A DNA stretch of 64,000 nt from Mycoavidus sp. HKI (GTDB lineage: Bacteria; Pseudomonadota; Gammaproteobacteria; Burkholderiales; Burkholderiaceae). The stretch is taken from NCBI RefSeq assembly GCF_020023735.2, contig NZ_CP076444.2, forward strand, positions 821,501 through 885,500. The letters are read 5' to 3'. Both the position numbers and the translations under genes were made by a program. Shown here one piece after another: positions 25,496-35,122 of this stretch. The notes beneath the pieces were generated by a model, which was not told the origin of the DNA, searched no databases, and saw only the letters and a list, made by a program, of their open reading frames with translations. Within the stretch, counting starts at the first letter, position 1. Each line of letters begins with the position of its first letter.

Positions 25496-26479
25496 ATGTT
25501 GCTCGCTTGGTTTGAACGTGATTGGCTATATGGGTTAGCCGTGGTGTGCGGGCTGGCTGTTTGTGGGTTGCGTTATGGCCAATCTTTAAGGCGTCGCTTG
25601 CCTGTGATGGCTACCGCAACGACCCAAGCGCCAAGCACACGTCATTTGGCGATACTGCCATATGAAGAATTGATCGAGCATACAGGAGCACGCCGTGTAC
25701 TGGATAGGCTTCGCCAGCAACTGGCTTTTACGCCAGAAAATTTCAGCCGCGATGTTGAGCCGTTGTTACAGCGGTGCGGTGAATTTGTGCAATTATTGCC
25801 CGCTACGCAAACCGCCCAGCCGAGCCAAGACCGCAGTTTGTTTATGCATATCATGTCGCTTGCTCGAGATGCGCTGCATTATCGAAATGCCTATGCCCTG
25901 CCAGTCGGGAGGGGCGCTGAAGAGCAAGCGCGGTTAGCTGCCCGTTACAGCTATGCGGTGCTGGCGATGGCTGTGCTGAAGGGTGTGGCGCAAGGCTTGG
26001 CGGCTTTTGGGGTTGAGATCTGCGATGCCCAAGGGGGCCAACGCCGGCCCTGGATCGTGCTCGGTGGCACGATGTGCGAGCAAGGCGGTGCATGGCACAC
26101 CTTCGAGCCGGTTCAGCCTCATCCGTCATCGCAGCGCTTGGATCATCGTCAAGCGGGCCAGTTAGCCTTGATTTTGCTGCAACGGTTCATTCCGCGGCCA
26201 GTGTTAGCTTGGTTAGGCGAACATCCGCCTGTGCTGAATGAGTTGCTCGACGCGTTGAGTCGTGAATCTCAAGGTAACCCTATGGCCTGCATCGTGGCGC
26301 GTGCTCGCCAACCAGTTAGGGCCAAGACTGGATTAGTGATGCCTGCGTCTGAGGGCGTATCCAATTCATCTGCAACCGTAACCGAAGTCTCAACCGAAAC
26401 TCAGCTTGCTTTTCCTGCATACCTTGAGGCGCAGGATAGCGCGCTGAGCTTGTGGACGAGCCGCCCGCAGGCGGACTAG
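25496..26479 (+). CDS. MobH/TraI_2-like relaxase homologue without HD motif
   Basis: A 327-residue protein resembling the N-terminal domain of ICE relaxases of the PFL_4751/TIGR03760 (MobH, TraI_2) family. Recognisable parts are YEELIEHTGARRVLDRL at residue 53, a GEFVQLLPA element, the helix with histidine 118 and ALHYRNAYALPVGRG. Where family members have an ALLHDIGK metal site, this protein has LAMAVLKGVA (leucine 161 and lysine 162 in place of H and D). The C-terminal domain of full-length relaxases (often over 600 residues) is missing too. A hydrophobic N-terminus of about 20 residues may anchor it. It may no longer be a nuclease; a structural or regulatory role, or decay, are both possible. 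Confidence 0.65.
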   Translation: MLLAWFERDWLYGLAVVCGLAVCGLRYGQSLRRRLPVMATATTQAPSTRHLAILPYEELIEHTGARRVLDRLRQQLAFTPENFSRDVEPLLQRCGEFVQLLPATQTAQPSQDRSLFMHIMSLARDALHYRNAYALPVGRGAEEQARLAARYSYAVLAMAVLKGVAQGLAAFGVEICDAQGGQRRPWIVLGGTMCEQGGAWHTFEPVQPHPSSQRLDHRQAGQLALILLQRFIPRPVLAWLGEHPPVLNELLDALSRESQGNPMACIVARARQPVRAKTGLVMPASEGVSNSSATVTEVSTETQLAFPAYLEAQDSALSLWTSRPQAD

Positions 26480-26509
26480 TCTTAACGTAACGTGCGAACG
26501 AAGCCCTGT

Positions 26510-28483
26510 ATGAACAATCTGTTCCGTAAACCGGTTGAATTGGTTTCATCTATCTCTGCACTGATCGCTTGCGGCATCGTGTGGTTTTGGCATAAAACAT
26601 TTCTAGTGACGCCGACATTAGGTTTAATTTTTACGCTGGGTATGCTGTTGTTAGCATTCATTCGAGCGTATCAGGCAAGCTGTATTATTCGCTTTCAGCG
26701 TAACCTAAGACGGTTGCCAAGCTATGAAATAAAGGCGCGAGATATTCCAGTTTCCACTCAAGAACAATTTCTTGGGCGAGGTTTTCGTTGGACAGCAGAG
26801 CATACACAGCGGCTATATTGGGCTAGATTGCCCCAAAACCGGCATTTATGTGCGGGTGATGAGCGTCAGTATTTTAGTGCTTGGTTGAGCAAATTCATGC
26901 GCATAGGGGGCCTGCGGCCTGCCATTGCGCGTTTGCCGCCAGCCGGTGGTGAACCGGCGCTACATGGTGTCGAAGTGCATGAGCGCGACATTTATACGGA
27001 TCTGCGTGAGCGGGTCGGCCATACCTTAGTGCTTGGTACCACCAGGGTGGGTAAAACCCGCTATGTGGAGATTCAGGTCAGCCAGGATATTCGACGTGGC
27101 GATGTGGTGATTGTCTTCGACCCCAAAGGTGACGTGGATTTACTGTTGCGTATGTACACCGAAGCTAAGCGAGCACAGCGCGAAGATCTATTTTATGTGT
27201 TTCATTTGGGTTATCCAGAGGCTTCTGCACGCTATAGCCCGATCAGCACTTTTTCAAGGATTACCGAGGTTGCCACGCGAGTTAGCAACCAACTGCCAAG
27301 CGCAGGCCAAAGTGCGGTGTTCAAGGAATTTGTCTGGCGTTTTGTGAATGTCATGGCGCGTGCGCTGTCCGCACTGGGCATGAAACCGACCTATGAGTTA
27401 GTGTATCAGCACGCGGTTAATATCGACGATTTGTGTATTCAGTATTTTGAATTTTGGCTGAATCAGGCGCACCCGGTCTGGCGAGAAAAAATCAAAGAGC
27501 CGGGTAAATCGCTACAAGAACAGGCTCGTAAAACGGGTCGCGCATTATCTGCATTGCAAATGCTTGCGCTGATGAAAGAGCAGGGCTGGCATGATCCAAT
27601 TGCCGATGCGCTTTCATCCATATTAGCCAATGATCGCAGTTACTTTGAAAAATTGGTTTCGTCGTTATATCCGCTACTAGAAAAACTCACTACAGGTAAA
27701 ATTTCTGAGCTTCTTTCCCCCCAATACGATAACCCGCATGATCCACGCGCCATTTTTGATTGGGCGCAGGTGATTGATCAAGGCGGGATTGTGTATATTG
27801 GTTTAGATGCGCTGTCTGACTTTGAAGTCGCAGCAGCAGTGGGCAATGCAATGTTTGCGGATCTTACGTCCACCGCCGGGCGTATGTATAAATACGGCAC
27901 GGGCTTTGGCCAAAGCCGCTCTGGTATGCGTCGTGATGTGAGTCTATATGCCGATGAATTTAATGAACTGTGCGGCGATGAATTTATTCCGCTGCTTAAC
28001 AAGGCTGGAGGGGCTGGCCTACGTGTCACCGCATTGACTCAAACGGATGCAGATATTGAAGCAAAAATCGGTTCTAGAGCAAAAGCCCAACAGATGTTTG
28101 GCAACTTCAACACGTTAATCATGCTGCGGGTAAAAAATCCTAGCACAGCAGCTATTTTGATTGACCAGTTGCCTACCGTTGAAATCTGGTCGCGCAGTAC
28201 CGACTCGAGTACGCGCGACATTGATGAGCCGGGAGAGTTTGCAGATTTCTCTGCCGCTACACAAGACACATGGACTGCCCGCGAGATCCCTATGCTGCAG
28301 CCGGCAGATTTAACGCAATTGCCCAAAGGTCAGGCATTTGCTTTAATCGATGGCGGGCAATTGGTTAAATTGCGTTTACCTTTGGTGACGGAAGAACATG
28401 ACCAGGCGAGCCAGCAGCGGGTTTTAGAAGCGGTGTTTGAGGCGCTGCGTGAGCGCATCTCAGGACCACGTGATGCGCTCTAA
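26510..28483 (+). CDS. traD: TraD-type conjugative coupling ATPase
   Basis: A 657-residue coupling protein of the ICE TraD (SXT/TOL) class, which brings the relaxase-DNA complex to the secretion channel. Two hydrophobic spans lie near residues 10-60. The ATPase domain shows Walker A GTTRVGKTR (from residue 176), VVIVFDPKGD, and a Walker B YADEFNELCG with D482 and E483. The C-terminal part contains TQTDADIEAKIGSRAKAQQMFGNFN, typical of the family. The ATG at 26510 is preferred to the upstream in-frame start because it begins the membrane anchor directly. The gene is 31 bases after the relaxase homologue and overlaps the next gene. It appears intact. Confidence 0.9.
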   Translation: MNNLFRKPVELVSSISALIACGIVWFWHKTFLVTPTLGLIFTLGMLLLAFIRAYQASCIIRFQRNLRRLPSYEIKARDIPVSTQEQFLGRGFRWTAEHTQRLYWARLPQNRHLCAGDERQYFSAWLSKFMRIGGLRPAIARLPPAGGEPALHGVEVHERDIYTDLRERVGHTLVLGTTRVGKTRYVEIQVSQDIRRGDVVIVFDPKGDVDLLLRMYTEAKRAQREDLFYVFHLGYPEASARYSPISTFSRITEVATRVSNQLPSAGQSAVFKEFVWRFVNVMARALSALGMKPTYELVYQHAVNIDDLCIQYFEFWLNQAHPVWREKIKEPGKSLQEQARKTGRALSALQMLALMKEQGWHDPIADALSSILANDRSYFEKLVSSLYPLLEKLTTGKISELLSPQYDNPHDPRAIFDWAQVIDQGGIVYIGLDALSDFEVAAAVGNAMFADLTSTAGRMYKYGTGFGQSRSGMRRDVSLYADEFNELCGDEFIPLLNKAGGAGLRVTALTQTDADIEAKIGSRAKAQQMFGNFNTLIMLRVKNPSTAAILIDQLPTVEIWSRSTDSSTRDIDEPGEFADFSAATQDTWTAREIPMLQPADLTQLPKGQAFALIDGGQLVKLRLPLVTEEHDQASQQRVLEAVFEALRERISGPRDAL

Positions 28484-29138
28484 ATCTCAAGCGGATGACG
28501 AGAGCATACGAGAGTTTTTTTGGGTGCTGCGAGCAACCCTGAATCTAGTGCTGTGGATCGTCGTTATTTCAGTGCTCGCGGTGTTTGCTTGCTGGTTTGC
28601 AGGGTATTACAGTTGGCGCGCGGACTCGATTGCGGCAATGCAGGCTTTGCTGCACTATTATTTAGTGCAGTGTACAAATTTAGAGTTAGCTCAACACGCT
28701 GCCGGCTGGGCTTATTGGAGTTGGTTTGGTTGGAATAGGATTGAACTTGCGATACAGTCGCCTGTGGCAGATTATCGAAATTTACCCTTGAGCAATTTGC
28801 GCGAGCCTATTTTGATTGCCATGTATGCTCTGAAGTTATTCGGTGTACGGCTTGCGATGCTCATCCTGGTGGCGCCTAAGTTTGGCCTGATTATCGGCTT
28901 GGCTCTGATCGATGGCTTGGTCGCGCGAGTGATTCGCCGAGAAAACGGGGGCCATGAATCAGCCACTCGTTACCATCGGGCGAAGCGTTTGCTAAAATTT
29001 GGCTTGTTGCCACTGGCGGCAACTGGGTGGCTGGTGGCGCCCGTCAAACTCCCGTTTGAGATTTTGTGTTTACCTGTCGTGAGCTTTTGCGCGTTGCTGG
29101 TATGGACCATGGCTAAGTATTATAAGAAATATTGTTAA
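28473..29138 (+). CDS. ICE membrane protein, DUF4400 / PFL_4697 family
   Basis: A 221-residue inner-membrane protein with about four hydrophobic spans (near residues 20-45, 100-145, 170-185 and 195-215). The C-terminal half matches the DUF4400 pattern of integrating conjugative elements: a helix with GLALIDGLVARVIRRENGGHES followed by YHRAKRLL. These genes always accompany traD, and here the start lies inside traD (11-base overlap), so the two are coupled. A GTG at 28470 is an alternative start. Its biochemical role is not known to me. The gene marks the right-hand end of the recognisable conjugative module. Confidence 0.75.
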   Translation: MRSKSQADDESIREFFWVLRATLNLVLWIVVISVLAVFACWFAGYYSWRADSIAAMQALLHYYLVQCTNLELAQHAAGWAYWSWFGWNRIELAIQSPVADYRNLPLSNLREPILIAMYALKLFGVRLAMLILVAPKFGLIIGLALIDGLVARVIRRENGGHESATRYHRAKRLLKFGLLPLAATGWLVAPVKLPFEILCLPVVSFCALLVWTMAKYYKKYC

Positions 29139-29168
29139 GCAAGTTGCAATCAAGCGATATCGTTTTGA

Positions 29169-29633
29169 TTACCCGAGGTGGCGTAAAAGTCGCATATCGA
29201 GTGTAAATGGGGTCGCTCGACCAAACTCGATCTTAACAAAATCAGGATGGTGTGGGTTGAGTAAGTAATTCAATTCGGTTGGGATAATTACACTGGGAAC
29301 GGCAAGTACTGCACTGCATCCTGTTTTAACCCAGGTGGCGCCAATCATTTGTAGCGTACTACGCACAGCGGGGTCTCGCCAGTTAGGGGGGAGCTGTTGT
29401 AAATTGTAGTATTCAATTAGCTGTTTGGGGACTTTGGCTGGCATGATCACATAGCGAGCGCGTAGCGGTATATCTTGAGCCAGCATTTCTAGCGCCGCGA
29501 GTGACTGACTCTGCGCGGTGTAAATCAGGGCAATGCCTTTGGGATTCCAGCGTCCGCCATATAAACGCGCGCCTTCACCGGAAAAAGCCGTAGCGGCGTG
29601 TTGCTCAGTCACAATCCGCCAAACCGTGAGCAT
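29169..29633 (-). CDS. RES-domain toxin
   Basis: A 154-residue RES family toxin. These proteins degrade or transfer ADP-ribose from NAD+ and are held in check by an Xre-type antitoxin. The R-E-S residues of the family are visible in ARLYGGRWNPKG, in TAQSQSLAALEML, and in the later serine region. The ATG at 29633 has a GGAGGG 8 bases upstream. The partner antitoxin (30639-31082) is on the same strand, but the cysB gene lies between them, which is unusual because these pairs are normally adjacent. The toxin appears intact. Confidence 0.85.
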   Translation of the reverse strand: MLTVWRIVTEQHAATAFSGEGARLYGGRWNPKGIALIYTAQSQSLAALEMLAQDIPLRARYVIMPAKVPKQLIEYYNLQQLPPNWRDPAVRSTLQMIGATWVKTGCSAVLAVPSVIIPTELNYLLNPHHPDFVKIEFGRATPFTLDMRLLRHLG

Positions 29634-29673
29634 CAATTAAGCCCTCCATGCCCCGGGTGATGTGCAGACTGAC

Positions 29674-30615
29674 TCAAGGTGCGTCAATGGCATACCCCTC
29701 ATGCAGCGTTTGCTCAATTTCTTTGCGGTTCAAACTAGGGGACAGCAGCTCAATCAAAGCATTCATATAGCGGCGTAGATAAGTGCCTTGCTTGAGTACG
29801 ATATGCGTCAGATGGTTGCCAAATACATGCTCTAAGGGGAGTGCGCGCAAGGTACCGTTCAACGGAGTGTCCAAGGTTATATTGGGCATGATGCCTACGC
29901 CTAAACCCAGTTCCACATAGGTTTTAATGGTGTCTGCATCGATGGCTCTGAGCAAAATTTCTGGCGTTAATGACTGTAAGGCAAACGTCTGCACAAGCTT
30001 AGTGTGGCCAGCGCAGGCCGTGTCGTAGATGATTAACGGATAGTTGGCCAGTTCTGCGAGCGTTAAGCGCTCATTCGCCGTCAGCGGATGATGGCTAGGC
30101 AGGAGCGCGACATAATGCCATGGCAAAGAGGGCAATAAATTGAGTTCTTGGTGGCCGGTCACGGCTTCAGCGATTAGTCCAAGATCGGCTTGTTCACTCT
30201 CTACCATCTCGGCCACTTGACTGGGAGTGCCTGGCAAAATGGACAAGAGAACTCTTGGAAATTTTTTCTTGAATTCCGTAACAATCGGGGGCAGCGTGTA
30301 GCGGATGTGTGCTTGCACCGCTGCAATCACGAGCTTGCCTTGGTCTTGCTCAGTATATTCTTTGCCGACACGTTTAATATTATCGATTTCTTGCAGGATT
30401 TTTTCGACCGAGATTAAAATGGCGCGCCCAGGCTCGGTGAGTGAGCGTACTCGCTTGCCGTGCCGCCTGAAGATATCGACCCCCAACTCATCCTCAAGTT
30501 CGATGATCGCTTTTGACACGCCGGGTTGCGATGTCGCCAGCGCCTTAGCCGCTTCGGTTAAATTGTAATTCTGCCGAACTGCTTCGCGCACAAAGCGAAA
30601 CTGATGGAGGTTCAT
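29674..30615 (-). CDS. cysB: CysB-type LysR regulator of sulfur assimilation
   Basis: A 313-residue LysR-type regulator. The N-terminal helix-turn-helix (MNLHQFRFVREAVRQNYNLTEAA, then SQPGVSKAIIELEDELG) and the following RRHGKRVRSLTEPGR are characteristic of CysB/Cbl, which activate cysteine biosynthesis in response to O-acetylserine. The C-terminal substrate domain ends in YLRRYMNALIELLSPSLNR, again CysB-like. No cys biosynthesis genes are seen nearby. The gene lies 23 bases after the antitoxin and 37 bases before the toxin, all on one strand, so it may be co-transcribed with the toxin-antitoxin pair. Confidence 0.9.
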   Translation of the reverse strand: MNLHQFRFVREAVRQNYNLTEAAKALATSQPGVSKAIIELEDELGVDIFRRHGKRVRSLTEPGRAILISVEKILQEIDNIKRVGKEYTEQDQGKLVIAAVQAHIRYTLPPIVTEFKKKFPRVLLSILPGTPSQVAEMVESEQADLGLIAEAVTGHQELNLLPSLPWHYVALLPSHHPLTANERLTLAELANYPLIIYDTACAGHTKLVQTFALQSLTPEILLRAIDADTIKTYVELGLGVGIMPNITLDTPLNGTLRALPLEHVFGNHLTHIVLKQGTYLRRYMNALIELLSPSLNRKEIEQTLHEGYAIDAP

Positions 30616-30638
30616 ATCTAGATAATGGCCACAGGCGG

Positions 30639-31082
30639 TTAGAAAAATACCCCTTGCTCGATCCGGCCTAAGGTGTCTAATACACTGTCAGCACCGATAT
30701 CGGTGTCGACCAGACTCAGCGGAGTCATACCGCCAAAAGCGGGGGCCGGAGATTTAAGCCAATTGGTAGCAATCGTTAGGTCTTCAAAAACCTGCGTGGC
30801 GCGCACGACGATGCGGGCGAGTCTCAGGAGTTTGGCTGACTCTTCGCTGCTCAGGATGCCTTCTCGTTTACGTCGAGCAAGCGTACGCTCTGGAATAGCC
30901 AGGGCGGAGGCAAGTTCTGCTTGTGACAGACCGATGGATTTCAGCATTGAGTCGACCGCACCGGATGAAATCCCCCGCCGAATCATGTTCACCCATTCTA
31001 GCGCTGAACCAGGCAATTGGCTCAGCACCGCGACGCCGCCTAGTAAAGTCCCAGTCGAAATATTCGCTGCCACAGGTTTCAT
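30639..31082 (-). CDS. Xre/MbcA-type antitoxin (DUF2384)
   Basis: A 147-residue antitoxin of the Xre-MbcA-ParS type. After about 40 residues comes a helix-turn-helix (LGLSQAELASALAIPERTLARRKREG-like), then the C-terminal toxin-binding domain (LLRLARIVVRATQVFEDLTIATNWLKSPAPAFGGMTPLSLVDT). The start at 31082 has AAGGAG at the expected distance. It is expected to neutralise the RES toxin encoded two genes further on and to repress its own promoter at the palindrome just upstream. Confidence 0.85.
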   Translation of the reverse strand: MKPVAANISTGTLLGGVAVLSQLPGSALEWVNMIRRGISSGAVDSMLKSIGLSQAELASALAIPERTLARRKREGILSSEESAKLLRLARIVVRATQVFEDLTIATNWLKSPAPAFGGMTPLSLVDTDIGADSVLDTLGRIEQGVFF

Positions 31083-31095
31083 GATGCACTCCTTC

Positions 31096-31133
31096 TATGC
31101 CACTATGGATATAGTGTACGCAATTTTGGCATA
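31096..31133 (-). promoter_or_regulatory. Palindromic operator candidate of the toxin-antitoxin operon
   Basis: A perfect inverted repeat (CACTAT-GGAT-ATAGTG, 31101-31116) is nested in a second one (TATGCC at 31096-31101 and GGCATA at 31128-31133), just 14 bases before the antitoxin start. This is the usual place and shape of an autoregulatory site for an Xre-type antitoxin, and the AT-rich core may overlap the -10 element. Confidence 0.5.
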
Positions 31134-31191
31134 AATAGCGAGTGCTCTGAGGCGCGCTTCAAAGTTGAGCTTTTTCAAGTATGGGGGGCGT

Positions 31192-32385
31192 TTAGTGCCG
31201 GTCAACCCGACGCAATGCGATTAAGCCAAACGCAATATAAATCAGGCTAGGCGTGGCCGCGGTCAGCGCAGCTGGCCATGTATTTAGGATGCCAATATGC
31301 GAGAACAGTGTATTGATGAGCTGAAAACTCATGCCTAGCATGATGCCGCCAAATACTTTAATGCCGACCACACCAGCACGGGTATGCAAATAGGCAAAAG
31401 GTAAGGAGAGCGCAAGCATGACCCAGACGGTGAATGGATAGAAAAATTTGCGCCATAAGGCAATTTCATAACGCTGCGTATCTTGGTGATTTTCTTGTAG
31501 GTGGCGAATATATGAAAATAAATCCAGCATTGACATCCGGTCGGGGGACACCAGCAGCACCGACAGAATCTGTGGGGTCAGCTGCGAGCGCATTAAGTAT
31601 TCCGGCAGAGCCGCTTGCTCAGCGTGGTACAGCGGTTGTAGCAGGTCTACTTGTTGATTGGGAGCATTGCTTGGCGGCGGCAACGTCGCAGCTTTAAATA
31701 AGTGAGTTGCCGTTACCTCAGTGAGCTGCCAATGATCTGGCGCTATAAACTGCCCACGCTCGGCAACGCGCACATCGGTTAACTGGAATTGATGGTCGAA
31801 TTCATAAATCCGTACATCGCGAATCGTGGTATCTGGCATGAGCTTGCCAACATTCACAAAGCGCATCACTGGACGACCTTCACCGTCATTGTTGAGCGTA
31901 TCTTTGACCCAGACCCCAGACTGAAAATTCGATGAGACAGAGGCGCCCAATGCCTCGAGCCGTACACGCTCGGATAATTGGTCTGCATAAGGGCTGATCA
32001 CTTCACCAAATAAAAATGTGGCGGTGACAAGTGGCACGCCGATTTTCATGAGGGAGCCGAGCGCGCGCCGGGTTGAGAGGCCGCAAATGCGAAAGATAGT
32101 GAATTCCGAATTGGCGGCCATGGTGGCAAAGACATAAATCGCGCTAATCAGTGCCGCCACGGGAATAATCTCGTACAAGCGAGATGGGGCGAGTAAGGCT
32201 ACGCGTATAACGGCATAACCAAATTTATAATTGTGCTGCCCAATCGAGTTTAATTCGCTAATCAGATCAAAAAAGAAGAAGAGCCCAGAAAATGCAAATA
32301 GCACAAAGCCGAACGCCAAATATATCTGGCGCGCGAAATAACTTTCATACACCAACAGAGCAGTTGGCATTGACGGAGCAGACAT
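31192..32385 (-). CDS. lptG: LptG, LPS export ABC permease
   Basis: A 397-residue inner-membrane protein of the LptF/LptG family, which with LptF and LptB extracts lipopolysaccharide and passes it to the periplasmic bridge. There are three spans near the N-terminus (YFARQIYLAFGFVLFAFSGLF first), a periplasmic beta-jellyroll domain of about 170 residues, and three C-terminal spans (VWVMLALSLPFAYLHTRAG). The length is normal. It lies three bases after lptF and is followed by the antitoxin gene on the same strand after 109 bases. Confidence 0.9.
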   Translation of the reverse strand: MSAPSMPTALLVYESYFARQIYLAFGFVLFAFSGLFFFFDLISELNSIGQHNYKFGYAVIRVALLAPSRLYEIIPVAALISAIYVFATMAANSEFTIFRICGLSTRRALGSLMKIGVPLVTATFLFGEVISPYADQLSERVRLEALGASVSSNFQSGVWVKDTLNNDGEGRPVMRFVNVGKLMPDTTIRDVRIYEFDHQFQLTDVRVAERGQFIAPDHWQLTEVTATHLFKAATLPPPSNAPNQQVDLLQPLYHAEQAALPEYLMRSQLTPQILSVLLVSPDRMSMLDLFSYIRHLQENHQDTQRYEIALWRKFFYPFTVWVMLALSLPFAYLHTRAGVVGIKVFGGIMLGMSFQLINTLFSHIGILNTWPAALTAATPSLIYIAFGLIALRRVDRH

Positions 32386-32388
32386 GAT

Positions 32389-33486
32389 TTATTTCTCTTT
32401 AGATCTAGCCAGGGACAGATAGCTCAGCAATGGCCGGTGGCGTGTGCGTAACCAAAAAAGCAGCACGACTACGGCGGCGGCGATGAGGTGCAAAATGCAT
32501 AGACCCACACTGAATGAGATCTTTCCTTGTTCAATCCATGATTGCATTAAATTCAGAAAATTAGAATAGGTCAGGTAAATTAACACCGCCATCACGAGAT
32601 TAATGGTGCGGCTGCGGCGGGGATTTTGATACGCCAACGGAATGGCGAGTAGCATCAGATTGATGGCAATCAAAGGCAACCCCGCGCGCCATGCGAGTTC
32701 TGCTAGATTCACTAAACTGGGTTGGCGGATGAGCTGCGGGGTTGAAGTACTGGTCGAGGTTGGCGTGTTGACAAAGCGCTGTTCGCCAATGCGTACGCCA
32801 TAGCGTTCAAACGACATAATGCGGTAATCAGGCTGGCCAGGTTGACCATCGTAGCGCCGGCCGTTTTCAAGGACGACAAAGCGCTCGCCGTCGGGTTGGG
32901 TCAGAATATGTCCCTGGCTTGAAACGACAATACTGACTTTGCCATTTTCGGTACTGCTGACAAAAACATTGCGTACCTGGGTGGCATCAGGCGAGATGCT
33001 TTCAATAAAAAAAACCCGTTGGTTGGACGGAGATTCCCGAAACTGGCCTGGGGCGAGTAATGATACCTCGTCGCGCTGCGCGAAATGCTCGCGCAAGAGC
33101 TTGCTTTGTTCGTTTGACCAGGGCCAGCCGACAAAAGCGAAAAACGCAATGGCGGCAATCAGCGGCGCAGAAAAAACCGCAATCGGCTTGACCAAATGCG
33201 TCAGGCTAACCCCCGATGACATCCAGACAACCATTTCCGAATCTCGGTACCAACGGGTGAGTACAAACAAGATTGAGACAAACAGCGTCACAATCAGCAT
33301 GACCGCTAGGTAGCCAATCACGGTAAGACCAATCAGCGACAGTACGTCGCGCGGATCGACTTGGCCTGAAGCGGCAAAGCCGACAATGCGAATCATCATG
33401 GTGGCTAACATAATCGTTAGTAGCACCATAAATACCGCAAGAGCCGTATATGCAAGCTCGCGTTGCAGGGAACGTTCGAAAATCAT
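32389..33486 (-). CDS. lptF: LptF, LPS export ABC permease
   Basis: A 365-residue partner of LptG with the same layout: three N-terminal spans (MIFERSLQRELAYTALAVFMVLL), a periplasmic domain (with FVNTPTSTSTSTPQLI), and three C-terminal spans. It is divergent from pepA with 96 bases between, where promoters for both must lie. This gene pair next to pepA and holC is the normal betaproteobacterial arrangement. Confidence 0.9.
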   Translation of the reverse strand: MIFERSLQRELAYTALAVFMVLLTIMLATMMIRIVGFAASGQVDPRDVLSLIGLTVIGYLAVMLIVTLFVSILFVLTRWYRDSEMVVWMSSGVSLTHLVKPIAVFSAPLIAAIAFFAFVGWPWSNEQSKLLREHFAQRDEVSLLAPGQFRESPSNQRVFFIESISPDATQVRNVFVSSTENGKVSIVVSSQGHILTQPDGERFVVLENGRRYDGQPGQPDYRIMSFERYGVRIGEQRFVNTPTSTSTSTPQLIRQPSLVNLAELAWRAGLPLIAINLMLLAIPLAYQNPRRSRTINLVMAVLIYLTYSNFLNLMQSWIEQGKISFSVGLCILHLIAAAVVVLLFWLRTRHRPLLSYLSLARSKEK

Positions 33487-33582
33487 GTCTATTGCAGCTG
33501 CTCTGCAGGCAGCGACGAAGGAAAATAGCGGATAATTACGGTTTAATTCAAATCAAACTGAAATTTATCCAAGGGGAGCGCG

Positions 33583-35109
33583 ATGGACTTTAGCATAAAA
33601 GCCTGCAACTGGAATAGTGTTGCTCAAACTGAAATGCTGCGCGCGCAGTCTAGCTGTATTGTAATTGGAATCTTTGAGGGCAGTCCTTTGCTCGGCGTGG
33701 CGCAACAAATCGATCAAGCCATGAAGGGTTCAATTGGTCAGCTGGTGAAGGCCGGAGAGATCAACGGTAAGTGCGGCAAGGCGTGGATGTTGCACGAGAC
33801 AGTCGGTGTCAGCGCGGCCCGCGTATTAGTCGTAGGCCTTGGTCAACGTGAGAACTTTAACGCCAAAATTTTTGCGCAAGCAGTGCGGGCAGCTGCGCGC
33901 GTACTTTTGGCTAGCCCCCTGTTTGTGCCACAAGTAAAAACCCTACTTTGGACGCTCGTCCAAGAATGTAGCAGCGAAGTTGATGTGGCTAGGGGGGTAC
34001 GTTTGTCTATTTGCTTAACGCGTGAAATAGTCTACCAATTTACTCAGCTAAAAAGCCAAGCTGAAGCAAGTCAGCCTAGGCCCCAGAAAATCATCATCAC
34101 GGTGAACGCGGCCGACGAAAAAAGCGCAAAGGCTTCGGCTAAACAAGGTGTTGCGCTTGCCAGTGGCATGGATTTTGCGCGTGATTTAGCCAACTTGCCG
34201 GGTAATATCTGCACCCCCACTTACTTGGCGCAGACGGCCAAAGAGCTCGCCCACGAGTTTGCATTAAAAGCCGAGGTACTGGGGCAAAAACAGTTGGAAA
34301 CCCTGAAAATGGGCGCTTTCTTATCGGTTGCCAAAGGTTCAACTGAACCACCGAAATTGATCGTGCTGCATTATCAAGGCGCTGCCGCAAAAACCAAGCC
34401 GATCGTGCTGGTGGGCAAAGGTATTACTTTCGATGCGGGTGGGATTTCGCTGAAACCAGGCGAAGGCATGGATGAAATGAAGTACGATATGTGTGGTGCT
34501 GCCGCCGCCCTGGGCACGTTGCGTGCCGTTGCCGAAATGGGGTTGAAGTTAAATCTGATCGTGGTGATTCCGAGTTGCGAAAACATGCCGGCAGGCAATG
34601 CCTATAAACCCGGCGATATTGTGACCAGCATGTCAGGACAGACCATTGAAGTCTTGAATACGGATGCTGAAGGGCGCCTGATTTTGTGTGACGCGCTGAC
34701 TTATGTTGAACGCTTTAAACCGGCGCTGGTGATCGACATTGCGACGTTAACCGGTGCTTGCGTGATTGCGCTGGGCCATCATCATAGTGGCTTATATGCA
34801 AAAGAAGATGCGCTCGCCAATGAATTGTTGGCGGCCGCTGCCACCTCGGTTGACCCGATCTGGCGTATGCCGCTTGATGACGAATATCAAGAACAGCTGA
34901 AATCAAATTTCGCCGATATGGCAAACATTGGTGGGCGTCCTGCCGGTAGTGTGACGGCTGCCTGCTTTTTAGCTCGCTTCACGCAAGCGTACTCTTGGGC
35001 GCACTTGGATATTGCTGGCACGGCATGGAAAAGTGGCGCAGCTAAGGGCGCCACTGGGCGGCCCGTGCCGCTCTTGACGCAATTTTTGATTGAGCGCGCA
35101 ACCCGCTAA
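33583..35109 (+). CDS. pepA: Leucyl aminopeptidase (PepA)
   Basis: A 508-residue M17 aminopeptidase that cuts N-terminal amino acids from peptides in the cytoplasm using two metal ions. The N-terminal macro-like domain covers about 170 residues; the catalytic domain holds the signature [14 protein letters not shown], plus [30 protein letters not shown] with the metal-binding lysine and aspartates. The start has a GGGAG 9 bases upstream. The PepA of Escherichia coli also serves in DNA recombination and transcription, but that is not shown here. Confidence 0.95.
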   Translation: MDFSIKACNWNSVAQTEMLRAQSSCIVIGIFEGSPLLGVAQQIDQAMKGSIGQLVKAGEINGKCGKAWMLHETVGVSAARVLVVGLGQRENFNAKIFAQAVRAAARVLLASPLFVPQVKTLLWTLVQECSSEVDVARGVRLSICLTREIVYQFTQLKSQAEASQPRPQKIIITVNAADEKSAKASAKQGVALASGMDFARDLANLPGNICTPTYLAQTAKELAHEFALKAEVLGQKQLETLKMGAFLSVAKGSTEPPKLIVLHYQGAAAKTKPIVLVGKGITFDAGGISLKPGEGMDEMKYDMCGAAAALGTLRAVAEMGLKLNLIVVIPSCENMPAGNAYKPGDIVTSMSGQTIEVLNTDAEGRLILCDALTYVERFKPALVIDIATLTGACVIALGHHHSGLYAKEDALANELLAAAATSVDPIWRMPLDDEYQEQLKSNFADMANIGGRPAGSVTAACFLARFTQAYSWAHLDIAGTAWKSGAAKGATGRPVPLLTQFLIERATR

Positions 35110-35122
35110 TTGTTTAGCCACT

